From an uncultured Draconibacterium sp. (GTDB lineage: Bacteria > Bacteroidota > Bacteroidia > Bacteroidales > Prolixibacteraceae), in assembly GCF_963675065.1 (NCBI RefSeq), contig NZ_OY775906.1:3832545-3896544 (forward strand): a stretch of 64,000 nt of DNA, given 5' to 3'. Positions 36,381 to 45,526 of this stretch are shown in pieces. Each line of letters begins with the position of its first letter. The stretch's first letter is position 1. The notes beneath the pieces are model-generated. The model was not told the DNA's origin. It saw only the letters and a list, made by a program, of their open reading frames with translations, and did no database searches. The position numbers and the translations under genes are program-made.

Positions 36381-37409
36381 TTATTCCCAATCTAGAATAA
36401 TTTTACCACAATCGCCTGCTTCCATAATTTCAAATGCTTTCTGATAATCATCGGCCTTAAAACGGTGTGTAATAATAGGTGAAATATCAAGGCCGGTGGT
36501 AAGCATCATCTCCATGTGATACCAGGTTTCGTACATTTCGCGACCATAAATTCCTTTAAGTGTTAATCCTTTAAAAATAAGCTTGCTCCAGTTAATTTGA
36601 GTACGTTCGGGCAGCAGACCAAGCAAACTAATTTTACCTCCATTGTACATGTGGTTTACCATGTCGTTAAAGGCAACCGGCGATCCCGAGCATTCCAAAC
36701 CAATATCGAAACCACTAACCATATGATGCACTTTCATGGCTTCCTTAATGCTTTCTTTGGTAGGATCGATAACACGTGTAGCACCCATTTTTCGGGCCAT
36801 ATCGCGGCGGTATTTACTTAAATCGGTGCCGATGATGTTACGGGCTCCGGCAAATTTGCAAATGGCTGCAGCCATGGCTCCAATTGGTCCGCCAATTCCG
36901 GTAATTAAAACATCTTCGCCTAACATAGGAAACGACAGAGCCGTGTGTGTGGCGTTTCCCAGCGGATCCATAATGGCCATCATTTCATCTGAAATTCGTG
37001 GATCGATGTGCAATACATTTTTCGCCGGAACAGAAATGTATTCAGCAAAACCACCATCACGGTTTACACCAATTCCAATGGTATTGTCGCAAATATGCTG
37101 GCGCCCGCGCCTGCAATTTCTACAAAAACCACACGAAATATGTCCCTCAACGGTAACACGTTCACCCACTTTTACACGGTCTACTTCCGAACCCACTTCA
37201 ACAACGGTTCCCATGTATTCATGACCAATAGTCACCGGTGTTTTAATGGTTTGTTGCGCCCATTCGTCCCATTTATAAATATGTAAATCGGTGCCACAAA
37301 TGGCTGATTTTTGTACTTTCAGGAGAATATCGTTGGGTCTCACCTTGGGCATTGGTACATCTTCCATCCAAATACCCTTTTCAGGTTTACTTTTTACAAT
37401 TGCCTTCAT
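36381..37409 (-). CDS. tdh: L-threonine 3-dehydrogenase (zinc-dependent, MDR family)
   Basis: A 342-residue medium-chain dehydrogenase that oxidises L-threonine to 2-amino-3-ketobutyrate with NAD. The catalytic zinc site is AICGTDLHIY and GHEYMG. The structural zinc site is CGFCRNCRRGRQHIC (about residues 93-107). The nucleotide-binding motif is GIGGPIGAMAA (about 170). The N-terminal AIVKSKPEKGIWMEDVPMP and the HIYKWDEWAQ segment match Tdh rather than sorbitol dehydrogenase. The partner Kbl ligase gene is not adjacent in this window. Confidence 0.91.
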   Translation of the reverse strand: MKAIVKSKPEKGIWMEDVPMPKVRPNDILLKVQKSAICGTDLHIYKWDEWAQQTIKTPVTIGHEYMGTVVEVGSEVDRVKVGERVTVEGHISCGFCRNCRRGRQHICDNTIGIGVNRDGGFAEYISVPAKNVLHIDPRISDEMMAIMDPLGNATHTALSFPMLGEDVLITGIGGPIGAMAAAICKFAGARNIIGTDLSKYRRDMARKMGATRVIDPTKESIKEAMKVHHMVSGFDIGLECSGSPVAFNDMVNHMYNGGKISLLGLLPERTQINWSKLIFKGLTLKGIYGREMYETWYHMEMMLTTGLDISPIITHRFKADDYQKAFEIMEAGDCGKIILDWE

Positions 37410-37500
37410 TAAAATTAAACTTGTTAGTTGTTATCTGGTGCAAGTTAAAACAAAAATATGGGTGAAAATCTAAGGAAAGTCAGTTTTGAAATTTCTTCAA

Positions 37501-38733
37501 TCAGGCAATATTTGAAGGAGCTAATTGTTTGTTCGACATGAATTTAACGGGGTACCACGAGGCAATAAATCCAATAAATAAAACCGCGACGAATGCCAAA
37601 ATGATGTCGGTAAAAATGATGTGAACCGGGTAGGCCGAAATAACAAAAGAACCACCGGCGCCAGGCAGTTTTACCAGCCCGAAAGTAATCTGAAGCCAGC
37701 ATACAAAAACACCCAAAACGGTACCTAAAACGCCACCTGCCAACGAAATTAACCAGCCTTCGTAAAGAAAAATCCGGTTAATCTGTTTTTCCTGCAAACC
37801 CATGCTGCCCAGTATCGAAATATCCTCTTTTTTATCGATATAAAGCATGGTTAGGTTGCCGATCATATTTCCGGAAGCCAGCAGCAAAATAAAAACGAGG
37901 ATAAAATAAACCGCCCATTTTTCCGATTTCATGGTTTTAAAAACCAGGTCGTGTTGCTGTTCCTTATTTTTCACGTGGAACCCGGCTCCCATAATTTCTT
38001 CCAGTTTATTCTGAATAGCATCAACATCGCTTCCTTCGGCAACGGATAATTCAATGGCAGAAATATCGTTCCCACTATCAAAAAGTTCGGTAGCAAACTC
38101 CTTTGATACCAGCATGTATTTGGCATCCACATCTTCGAGCACAGCAAATACTGCCGATGGGAACAGAGAATCGTGGTTAAAAGCCCGCGATGGATTTAGC
38201 GAAACCTGTTTCCCCTTTTTGGGGACATAAACATGCAGCGGATCGAGAAAGGAAACGCCCACTCCGAGATTATTGGCAATTCCGCGGCCCACAACGGCGT
38301 AATCAATGCCGTCTTTTTTGAGGTAATATTCACCCTCAATCAACAGCTTGTCGATATTGGTATAATCCGGATAATTATCAGGAACACCTTTAATTGTGGC
38401 TACAAACTGTCGTTTTCCATAGCGTAACAAGGCTACCTCTTCAACAATTTCTGCATACGAAACCACACCGGGTAAAGCTTTTATTTGCTCAATATCAATA
38501 GTATTGGGATCGAACATTTTTCCTTCAACCGACGATATTTTAATGTCCGGATCGAAGTCGCTGTAAAACACTCCAATCAGATCAGTAAAACCGTTTAATA
38601 CCGAAACGATGATGATTATAGCCATGGTGCCTACCACAATTCCGGCCATCGAAATCCATGATATTATGTTAATAATGTTCTGTTTCTTTTTTGAGAACAG
38701 GTATCGTTTTGCTATGAAAAATGATAAGTTCAA
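37501..38733 (-). CDS. ABC transporter permease, LolC/LolE-FtsX family
   Basis: A 410-residue permease with the MacB/FtsX architecture. One N-terminal membrane helix (about residues 20-48, IISWISMAGIVVGTMAIIIIVSVL) follows the AKRYLFSKKKQN lead. A large periplasmic domain spans about 50-265, and three C-terminal helices cover about 275-400. This arrangement fits the lipoprotein-releasing LolC/E group. The ATPase subunit LolD is not adjacent. A parS-like sequence lies inside the gene at 37967-37982. Confidence 0.87.
   Translation of the reverse strand: MNLSFFIAKRYLFSKKKQNIINIISWISMAGIVVGTMAIIIIVSVLNGFTDLIGVFYSDFDPDIKISSVEGKMFDPNTIDIEQIKALPGVVSYAEIVEEVALLRYGKRQFVATIKGVPDNYPDYTNIDKLLIEGEYYLKKDGIDYAVVGRGIANNLGVGVSFLDPLHVYVPKKGKQVSLNPSRAFNHDSLFPSAVFAVLEDVDAKYMLVSKEFATELFDSGNDISAIELSVAEGSDVDAIQNKLEEIMGAGFHVKNKEQQHDLVFKTMKSEKWAVYFILVFILLLASGNMIGNLTMLYIDKKEDISILGSMGLQEKQINRIFLYEGWLISLAGGVLGTVLGVFVCWLQITFGLVKLPGAGGSFVISAYPVHIIFTDIILAFVAVLFIGFIASWYPVKFMSNKQLAPSNIA
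37967..37982. promoter_or_regulatory. parS-like site inside the permease gene, two mismatches
   Basis: TTTTTCACGTGGAACC compared with TGTTTCACGTGGAACA: differences at positions 2 and 16. It is third in a cluster with 26529 and 36259, but lies in coding sequence and could be chance. Confidence 0.4.
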
Positions 38734-38771
38734 ACGCTGGTGTTTTGTTTGAAAACGAAAAGTTTCGGAAA

Positions 38772-39116
38772 CTATTTCTTCAGCAGGTTATCAATGTTGT
38801 CGATATAATCGAGGCTGTCGTCAATGTAAAATTCCAAATCAGGAATTACACGCAGACTTTTTCCTGTTTTTCGGCCTAGTTCTCCACGCAGTTGTTTGCC
38901 CGAAAGTTTAATTTCTTCCAATATTTCGTTGGCAAATTCCGAGGGAAAAATGCTGAGGTGAATTCGCGCAATAGAAAGATCTTTTGTAATGCGCACTCCG
39001 GTAACGCTAAGCAATTTGCCCGGGAAACGTTCTTTGTTTATTTTTAAAAGGATTTCGGCCATTTCGCGTTGAATAAGCCTCGATATTTTATTCTGTCTTG
39101 TGCTGTATTGTTCCAT
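38772..39116 (-). CDS. rbfA: 30S ribosome-binding factor RbfA
   Basis: A 114-residue RbfA with the KH-like fold. Key stretches are STRQNKISRLIQREMAEILLK at the N-terminus, VTGVRITKDLSIARIHLSIFP in the middle, and LRGELGRKTGKSLRVIPDLEFYIDDSLD, which carries the characteristic LR...R..PEL.F pattern. It assists maturation of the 5' end of 16S rRNA during cold growth. It ends 38 bp before the permease start and probably shares its transcript. Confidence 0.93.
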   Translation of the reverse strand: MEQYSTRQNKISRLIQREMAEILLKINKERFPGKLLSVTGVRITKDLSIARIHLSIFPSEFANEILEEIKLSGKQLRGELGRKTGKSLRVIPDLEFYIDDSLDYIDNIDNLLKK

Positions 39117-39171
39117 TGTTACTGATTATAAGCCACAAAATTACGCAAAAACCTTGGATTAGTAGCAGAAA

Positions 39172-40692
39172 TCAGTTAAACAGCGATTTTTTAAAAGCAT
39201 TCCGGAGGCTTTCGTTGGGTTTAATGATGTTGTAGTTTTCCCAGAAATCCTGGTCGTAAGCACCCAGTAATTCCACAAAAATATCGTTTCGGTTAAAGCG
39301 TTCGTCTTTATTAAAACGCTTTAATTCGGTGGGTTGAATATTGGTGATCAAGAGATCGGAAACACTGTGAAACTCGGAGTTTATACGATCTCTTTTGCTT
39401 CGAACTTTAAATTTAACCGATGCTTTTGCCGATGCCAGATGCCATTTTCCCTGGTATTGGCGGTAATTTACCTGGTATTGTACATAAGTTGGCCGCGCTT
39501 TTACTTTTCTCGGTTTCTTTTTAATCATAATCTCTTTAGCCTTATTTAGTCCCGCTTTATTTAAACGGTAATTGGCATGCACCAATGCAAATGTTTCACG
39601 ATGAACATACATTTCGCCTTCAAAGGGCGGGTAAAATTCGTCGGATTGAGCTTGAAATTTTACCACATAAACCGGTTGGTTTTCATACCATACAACATCA
39701 CTGATCTGATATGCATACACATGTTCGTATTCGGGATCAATAAAAGTTTCAACGGTTTTTACAGCATCCAGTTCGGTAATGGTAAAAGGGCCACCCATAA
39801 GTTTAAAATTGAGCCACTTAAATGGTTGTACATCACGGCTTCTTCGTCCTTTTAGTAAGCGCACCAAATCTCCGCGGGAGGTGCCAATATAAGGTGCTTT
39901 TAACACTTCCATTACCGCTTCTGAAACACTTATATAGTTTTTATCCTGTTTAACAGTTTCGCGGTAAAAGGCGGTCATTAGTTTGCTTGATGGCGTATAA
40001 TTCTTTTCATAATTGGCCCGCATATTCTTCAATAATTTTTCGGGCGTGATTGCGGTAACTTTTATCTCCCTAATTTTTATTGAAGCCGGTTCAAGAATAA
40101 AAAGATCTTCGTCGAGCAATTGGTTGCCAGGCAATAACTTTTGCTCGTAGCCCATGCACGAAATTACAATGGTATCGCGGATATACAAGGGGTGAACTTT
40201 TAGCAAAAACTCTCCATCGGTATTACTGATTGTGCCAATTGGTTTATCTAAAATAGATATCGATGCGAAAGGAATGGAACGCCCTTTTCGACTTTCGATT
40301 AGTTTGCCCGACAGGAAAAAATACTTTACCGGCACCGAATCCTGTGCTTCCGAAAGCGTTTCATTGTCTGATATTCGTGTAATAATTACCTGGTTTTGCA
40401 ACTCGCTAAAACGATATTGTGTGGTATCGAGTATACTATTCAGAACAGTGTAAAGCGACTTGTCCTGGACCGTAATACTTACTTTTTGAGTGGGATTAAT
40501 GATAGTGGCATCGTACGAAAAAAATACATTAGCCTGCCAACTGATCTGTTCCAAAACAAAATCGAGCGACTGATCGGTTTGATTGATACTTATGCGGCGC
40601 TCGAAAATAGAGCCATCCTGTTGCTGGCCTTTTGTGGTAAAAGATAGCAACAGGATGGTAATAAATATGATCAGTTGTTTTATTTGTTTCAT
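39172..40692 (-). CDS. STN-domain and carboxypeptidase-regulatory-like protein, no TonB barrel
   Basis: A 506-residue exported protein: a signal peptide (about residues 1-22), an STN domain at about 28-108 (NQTDQSLDFVLEQISWQANVFFSYD; SITVQDKSLYTVLNSIL), and a carboxypeptidase-D regulatory-like beta sandwich at about 125-205 (SGKLIESRKGRSIPFASISI, GTISNTDGEFLLKV). A long C-terminal region ends in RNAFKKSLFN. SusC-like proteins of this phylum share the first two domains, but here no TonB-dependent barrel follows. It is the last gene of the ECF/FecR operon and overlaps the preceding stop by one base (TAATG). Function unknown; an envelope partner in signalling is plausible. Confidence 0.78.
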   Translation of the reverse strand: MKQIKQLIIFITILLLSFTTKGQQQDGSIFERRISINQTDQSLDFVLEQISWQANVFFSYDATIINPTQKVSITVQDKSLYTVLNSILDTTQYRFSELQNQVIITRISDNETLSEAQDSVPVKYFFLSGKLIESRKGRSIPFASISILDKPIGTISNTDGEFLLKVHPLYIRDTIVISCMGYEQKLLPGNQLLDEDLFILEPASIKIREIKVTAITPEKLLKNMRANYEKNYTPSSKLMTAFYRETVKQDKNYISVSEAVMEVLKAPYIGTSRGDLVRLLKGRRSRDVQPFKWLNFKLMGGPFTITELDAVKTVETFIDPEYEHVYAYQISDVVWYENQPVYVVKFQAQSDEFYPPFEGEMYVHRETFALVHANYRLNKAGLNKAKEIMIKKKPRKVKARPTYVQYQVNYRQYQGKWHLASAKASVKFKVRSKRDRINSEFHSVSDLLITNIQPTELKRFNKDERFNRNDIFVELLGAYDQDFWENYNIIKPNESLRNAFKKSLFN

Positions 40693-42260
40693 TAAAACAT
40701 CTTTTTCAGCTCAAAAGAAGTTTTAAACTCTTCTCCGTCTCGTAATACTGTGAGTTTAATTTTTTTGTCTTCGCGGCTTTGAAGCAGCAGATTAATATCG
40801 TTTAACTCCAGCGACTGGTGGTTACTGCTGTTGATACGAATAATTTGGTCGTTTTCCTGTAATCCGGCAATGTGTGCAGGCGAGTTTTCGCGTATATCGG
40901 CAATGGTGAAAATGGGTAATCCGGGCATTGGGTTGGTAACTTCCATTCCACTCATATTGTAATTAAAGTCTTCCCTAATTTTATGATTTGGGCGCAGTGT
41001 TAACCGGCTATTCCTGTAGTCGATTGTAACATAAAAACGCCTTAAAATTTCTGCGCCAATGGTTCCATTTCTGCCGTTCACCGAAATCAAACTGTCTATT
41101 TGTTTCGAATTCGGAAAGGCTACAATTGGTTTTGTAAGCAGTAGTGGTCCAACCCAAATGGCATCGATACGTCCTTTTGTTCCATACAGGTCGCCATTTA
41201 AACCACGGCCCAAAAATGTTTCAATGTGCTGTTGTGGCAGATTGATACGCTCGTCTGAATTTTCTGATAACCAAAGTGCGTCGCTGGCGCCGGTGTCAAC
41301 CAATAGTTTTACCGGAACTTCTTTCATTTCGTCGGTAACAATTGTGGTACGTACAAACGGTTTGTTTCCATCAAAATGCAACGGCATAATAATATCTTTT
41401 TTACGATCGCGGTATTTAAAATATTCAGGTTTGTATAATACCAGTTTTTCATTCAGGTAATCAACTTTTACAATGTAATCTTTAAACAGGTTAAAGCCGA
41501 TTAATCCGTGAACAGGAATACCGAGCATGTGCGAAATCTGGAAGTTCTCGTCTATGATCATTTGTACTTCCTGGTTACGCGCTGTTAATCCGTCGATGTG
41601 CATAACGTTATTCCCCGAGCGGTAAGCGGTAAGCGATTCTCCTTCGCCAAGTCCTTGTACCTTAACCGGCATCATATAGTTCAAATTCAGTTTATTAATA
41701 AACGGAAGCTCGGTAATAATCGGGTAGCGAACACCGGTGTCGAGAATAAAATTCAGCGTATCAGAATCGTTAATATTTACCGGAATGATAATTAAATTAC
41801 TTGCGGATTTAAATTTTATGGTGATTTGTTTATCGCGTGGATTATCGAATAGAAAACCACGGTTGGTACTGGCAAATTGTTGTGTGGTATTTTCGTATTC
41901 CATACTTTCATCGATAGGAACGTAATCGCGCACTACCAGCAGGTTGTCTTCAATTTCAAATAGCAGGTAGAAATCTTTCATCAGTTTATCGAGCACGTAT
42001 TTCAGTGGCTTATTCGATACATTTAAACTGATTTTTTTATCGGCAACCATTTCTGCATTGTACGAGTAGTCGATATCCAGGTACTTACAAATCTTTTCAA
42101 TTACATCTGAAAGAGGCTCGTCTTCAGCATAAATACTGATGTTTTGATCGAGCGCTTGGCTTTTTGTATCCTGAGCAAAACTGGTGTTAGGTACCACTAA
42201 CAATGCCAGCAAGGCCATTAGGACAATAATTTTTATTTTATTCCATTTTATTGGTTTCAT
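40692..42260 (-). CDS. STN-bilobal aspartic protease-PDZ fusion protein
   Basis: A 522-residue exported protein with an unusual domain order. After the signal peptide (residues 1-29, SFAQ) comes an STN domain (about 36-112). Two aspartic-protease lobes follow, each with a catalytic DTG: FILDTGVRYP at 174-176 and LLVDTGASDA at 322-324. The second motif of each lobe is present too, GLIGFNLF near 252 and GTIGAEIL near 399. The C-terminus is a PDZ domain (about 440-520; ADIRENSPAHIAGLQENDQIIRI). The gene lies directly after FecR (12 bp), which makes a signalling protease an attractive but unproven idea. Aspartyl-protease/PDZ proteins are common in the phylum; the STN fusion is what stands out. 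Confidence 0.82.
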   Translation of the reverse strand: MKPIKWNKIKIIVLMALLALLVVPNTSFAQDTKSQALDQNISIYAEDEPLSDVIEKICKYLDIDYSYNAEMVADKKISLNVSNKPLKYVLDKLMKDFYLLFEIEDNLLVVRDYVPIDESMEYENTTQQFASTNRGFLFDNPRDKQITIKFKSASNLIIIPVNINDSDTLNFILDTGVRYPIITELPFINKLNLNYMMPVKVQGLGEGESLTAYRSGNNVMHIDGLTARNQEVQMIIDENFQISHMLGIPVHGLIGFNLFKDYIVKVDYLNEKLVLYKPEYFKYRDRKKDIIMPLHFDGNKPFVRTTIVTDEMKEVPVKLLVDTGASDALWLSENSDERINLPQQHIETFLGRGLNGDLYGTKGRIDAIWVGPLLLTKPIVAFPNSKQIDSLISVNGRNGTIGAEILRRFYVTIDYRNSRLTLRPNHKIREDFNYNMSGMEVTNPMPGLPIFTIADIRENSPAHIAGLQENDQIIRINSSNHQSLELNDINLLLQSREDKKIKLTVLRDGEEFKTSFELKKMF

Positions 42261-42272
42261 GACTTTAAAGCT

Positions 42273-43325
42273 TTACTGATTGTTTGTACGGCTCATTAAA
42301 GTGTAATGTTTGCCTTCAACCGATAAATCCAAATCAAATGTGAGCCGAATTACATTTAATACAAAATCAACCGGTTTCTGATCAAAATGACCTTCGTATA
42401 AGAGGTCGTTTAGCTCTGGTTCCATCACGTCGATATCAATGTGGTAAGCTTTTTCAAGACATTCAACCACTTCGTGTAACGGAACAGTGTTGAAAATGAG
42501 GTCGTGTGTTTTCCAGGCCAGGAAATTCGGATCGCTGTTTACTGTTTTCATCAATTCGCGGTTTGATAAATGCAGCGTTCCTTTTTCGCCGGGAGACAAA
42601 AATACCTCACGGCCTTCCATTTCAGGGTTATCGTTTTTACTGATTACCTGAACTTTACCTGTTTCAACAATAACCTCAACAGTTTCTGCGTCCGGGTATG
42701 CACTAACGTTAAAAGAGGTACCTAAAACTTTAACCTGTGCATTGCCGGCGTTAATTACAAACGGTTTTTCGGGATTACGCTGAACATCGAAAAATGCTTC
42801 GCCAATGATGGTAACTTCGCGGGTGTTGCCTTTAAATTTTTTCGGAAACAACAGTTTCGAATCGTTGTTTAAAGTAACCACCGAACCATCGGGTAAAACA
42901 TATTCGTTCAGCACCTGATCTTTGGCCGAGATCGTCTCGCTGTAATAAGCCTTGTCCGGGTTGCGGAAACCAAGGTAATATGCAACTGAACCCAATAAAA
43001 GTGCGATAACAACTATTGCAGCATATTTGTAAAATTGTGCAATAACCTCCTTTCTTGATTTTTGTAGCTGAATAGATCGAACTTTAGCAGGGCTTAATTG
43101 TGTATGTACAGATTTCCAGGCGGCTTCGTTATCGAATTTTCTCGCCTGGTAATAGGAATCTACTTTGTTGAGCATGTTTTTATACTGCTCAAACTCCGCC
43201 TGGTTTTTATCAGAATGATTAATCCAGGTCTCCACCTCGTTATTTTCCTGCAAACTGGTTTCGTTATTTAAATACTTGGTAACCAGTTCCCAGTCAAATT
43301 TTTCTATGTTCTCCATTTTTCCCAT
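42273..43325 (-). CDS. FecR-family anti-sigma factor
   Basis: A 350-residue anti-sigma factor of the FecR type. The cytoplasmic N-terminal part (about 1-85) should bind the sigma factor. One membrane helix lies at about 93-114 (YAAIVVIALLLGSVAYYLGF). The FecR periplasmic domain follows (VLPDGSVVTLNNDSKLLFP, TREVTIIGEAFFDVQRN, VLGTSFNVSAYPD), then a C-terminal DUF4974 domain (about 275-345) that normally meets an STN domain of the receptor. It follows the ECF sigma gene by 34 bp and precedes two STN-domain genes. Confidence 0.91.
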   Translation of the reverse strand: MGKMENIEKFDWELVTKYLNNETSLQENNEVETWINHSDKNQAEFEQYKNMLNKVDSYYQARKFDNEAAWKSVHTQLSPAKVRSIQLQKSRKEVIAQFYKYAAIVVIALLLGSVAYYLGFRNPDKAYYSETISAKDQVLNEYVLPDGSVVTLNNDSKLLFPKKFKGNTREVTIIGEAFFDVQRNPEKPFVINAGNAQVKVLGTSFNVSAYPDAETVEVIVETGKVQVISKNDNPEMEGREVFLSPGEKGTLHLSNRELMKTVNSDPNFLAWKTHDLIFNTVPLHEVVECLEKAYHIDIDVMEPELNDLLYEGHFDQKPVDFVLNVIRLTFDLDLSVEGKHYTLMSRTNNQ

Positions 43326-43359
43326 CTCGCTTTAATGACAATACACAATTAATTTACCC

Positions 43360-43947
43360 CTAAACTTTTTTCGTCCTGCTAACAAAAAAGTAGAAGATGA
43401 AGGTGTTATATTTTTTTAATTTATCTCGTAATGATTTGATTGCCAAACTCATTTGTGCCTCAACTGTTTTTATTGAAATATTTAGTTTTTCGGCAATTTC
43501 GCGGTATTTTAATCCTTCCTCGCGGCTCAACCTGAATATTTCACGACGTTTTTCCGGTAGTTCTTCAATACTTTTGGCAATGTCGGCAGCCAGGTCAACT
43601 TCAATATAATCGTTGTTAAAGTTACTCGTTTCCGATTCGGCAATCACTTTTTGAGCGTGCTGTAATTTTATATTGTTATGTTTAATGTGGTTCAGGCAAA
43701 GGTTTTTTACCGAGCGAAAAAGATAGTTTTTTAACGACGTTTCAACTTTAAGATCGGACCGGCGCTCCCAAAATTTCACAAAAAAATCCTGAACGATTTC
43801 TTCGGCTGCCACATCGTCGTTAATTATTTTAGTGGCAAAGTTGCTTAGGTATCCGTAATACAGTTTAAACAGCTTTTCAAAAGCTTTTTCATCGCCCTGC
43901 TGAATATTTTCGAATAGTCTGTTTTCTTCGAATGAGTTCATGTACAA
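43360..43947 (-). CDS. ECF RNA polymerase sigma factor, Bacteroidetes expansion family type
   Basis: A 195-residue extracytoplasmic-function sigma factor. Region 2 is at about residues 12-80 (FEKLFKLYYGYLSNFATKII, AEEIVQDFFVKFWERR). Region 4 is at about 125-180 (ELPEKRREIFRLSREEGLKYREIAEKLNISIKTVEAQMSLAIKSLRDKL). It heads the minus-strand operon sigma-FecR-STN protease-STN protein. A TACCTTCG -7 box with a TTTG -33 box lies just upstream at 43967-43996. Its regulon is not determinable from sequence. Confidence 0.93.
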   Translation of the reverse strand: MYMNSFEENRLFENIQQGDEKAFEKLFKLYYGYLSNFATKIINDDVAAEEIVQDFFVKFWERRSDLKVETSLKNYLFRSVKNLCLNHIKHNNIKLQHAQKVIAESETSNFNNDYIEVDLAADIAKSIEELPEKRREIFRLSREEGLKYREIAEKLNISIKTVEAQMSLAIKSLRDKLKKYNTFIFYFFVSRTKKV

Positions 43948-43966
43948 ATAGTTCTAACGGTAATTG

Positions 43967-43996
43967 CGAAGGTATGAAAAAGAAATACTTTGCAAA
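43967..43996 (-). promoter_or_regulatory. Putative promoter of the ECF sigma operon
   Basis: On the minus strand TTTG (43993-43996) is followed 18 bases later by TACCTTCG (43967-43974), close to the Bacteroidota TTTG-N19-TAnnTTTG promoter, 20 bp from the start codon. Confidence 0.45.
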
Positions 43997-44029
43997 AGAT
44001 TAAAATTATGTTTAAGAAATTTATGTCAT

Positions 44030-44059
44030 TTTGTGCTTTCGATTAAGCTGCTATTTTTG
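44030..44059 (+). promoter_or_regulatory. Putative promoter of the MFS transporter gene
   Basis: TTTG at 44030-44033 and TATTTTTG at 44052-44059 are spaced 18 bases apart and fit the phylum consensus; the start codon is 26 bp further on. Confidence 0.5.
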
Positions 44060-44085
44060 CTGACCTTAATTATCATTTAATAAGC

Positions 44086-45465
44086 ATGGAAAAGAAAGTA
44101 AAAGTGAAGTTCCCGAAGGCTTTTTGGGTAGCCAATGCAGTGGAGTTATTAGAACGGGCTGCTTACTACGGTGTGTTTATCGTTATCACACTGTATTTGT
44201 CGCGAATTTTAGGATTTAACGATTTTCAGGCGGCAATTCTGGCCGGATCGTTTTCGGCAGGACTCTACTTCTTACCAACATTTGCCGGAGCTGTGGCCGA
44301 TAAAATTGGCTTTAAAAAATCTTTGCTGATTGCTTTTACATTACTTTCTATCGGCTATTTTTCGATGGGTATACTTCCTACAATGCTCGAATCATCGGGT
44401 CTGGTAGAATATACCAAAACAACCCAGTTTAACGGGCTTCGCGAAAGCAATTTAAAATGGATTATTGTGCCAATTATGATTGTAATTATGATTGGTGGGT
44501 CGTTCATTAAATCGTGTATTACCGGAACAGTGGCTCGCGAAACGACTAAAGAAACCCGCGCTCAGGGCTATTCCATTTTTTATATGATGGTAAATATCGG
44601 TGCTTTCTCAGGGAAAACCATTGTAAAGCCATTGCGCGACGCCATGGGTAACGAAGGACTTGTTACGCTTAACTACTTCGCAGGAGGAATTACCCTTTTG
44701 GCTGTAATTTTGGTGGCCTTGTTTTATAAGGCAAACCGTTTACACGAAGAATCAAAAAGCTTTACACAGATATTCGATGCTTTGATTAAAGTGCTCTCCA
44801 ACGCGCGTTTAATAATACTTATCATCATTATTACCGGGTTTTGGATGGTACAACACCAGTTGTATGCTACCATGCCTAAATACGTATTACGACTGGCGGG
44901 CGAGGGCAGTGCTATTTCGTGGTTTGCTAACGTAAATCCGTTGGTAGTTTTTCTTACAGTTGGTTTTGTAACGCAGTTAATGCGCAATAAAACATCGCTG
45001 TTTTCAATGACCGTAGGAATGTTTATAATGCCTGTTTCGGCACTTTGTATGGCCTCGGGGCATTTAATGGGCAGCGATCCTATTTTGGGCCTTCACCCCG
45101 TTGCTTTTATGATGATTGTAGGTATTGTTTTCCAGGGCCTGGCCGAAACGTTTATCTCTCCACGTTATCTTGAGTATTTTTCGCTGCAGGCACCAAAAGG
45201 CGAAGAGGGCTTGTATCTTGGGTTTAGCCATTTACACTCGTTCCTGTCTTCTATCCTTGGTTTTGGCCTTTCAGGGTGGTTACTTACCAAATATTGCCCC
45301 GATCCGTTGTTGTTTGACACACATGCCGAGTGGGAGGCCGCTTCAGTAAATGCACATTATATCTGGTTTTATTTTGTGGGAATTGCTTCTGTATCAGCTG
45401 TTTCCTTAATAGTTTATGGAAAAGTGGTAAAATACATCGACAGTAAAAAGCAAATTTCAGCATAA
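44086..45465 (+). CDS. MFS transporter, POT/peptide-transporter-like
   Basis: A 459-residue 12-TM transporter. The N-terminal helix carries ANAVELLERAAYYGVFIVITLYL, which resembles the E-x-x-E-R-x-x-Y-Y motif of proton-dependent oligopeptide transporters, and the loop after helix 2 reads GAVADKIGFKKSLL, matching the MFS D-x-x-G-R/K-x motif. SPRYLEYFSLQAPKGEEGLYLGFSHL (about 360-385) also fits that family. Peptide uptake is the likely but unconfirmed role. A tRNA-Leu gene follows about 60 bp downstream. Confidence 0.85.
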   Translation: MEKKVKVKFPKAFWVANAVELLERAAYYGVFIVITLYLSRILGFNDFQAAILAGSFSAGLYFLPTFAGAVADKIGFKKSLLIAFTLLSIGYFSMGILPTMLESSGLVEYTKTTQFNGLRESNLKWIIVPIMIVIMIGGSFIKSCITGTVARETTKETRAQGYSIFYMMVNIGAFSGKTIVKPLRDAMGNEGLVTLNYFAGGITLLAVILVALFYKANRLHEESKSFTQIFDALIKVLSNARLIILIIIITGFWMVQHQLYATMPKYVLRLAGEGSAISWFANVNPLVVFLTVGFVTQLMRNKTSLFSMTVGMFIMPVSALCMASGHLMGSDPILGLHPVAFMMIVGIVFQGLAETFISPRYLEYFSLQAPKGEEGLYLGFSHLHSFLSSILGFGLSGWLLTKYCPDPLLFDTHAEWEAASVNAHYIWFYFVGIASVSAVSLIVYGKVVKYIDSKKQISA

Positions 45466-45526
45466 TATTTTGCTGATTCGGGTGAAATAATTAGTTTTGC
45501 AGACCAATTTTCCACAAAGGAAGTTT

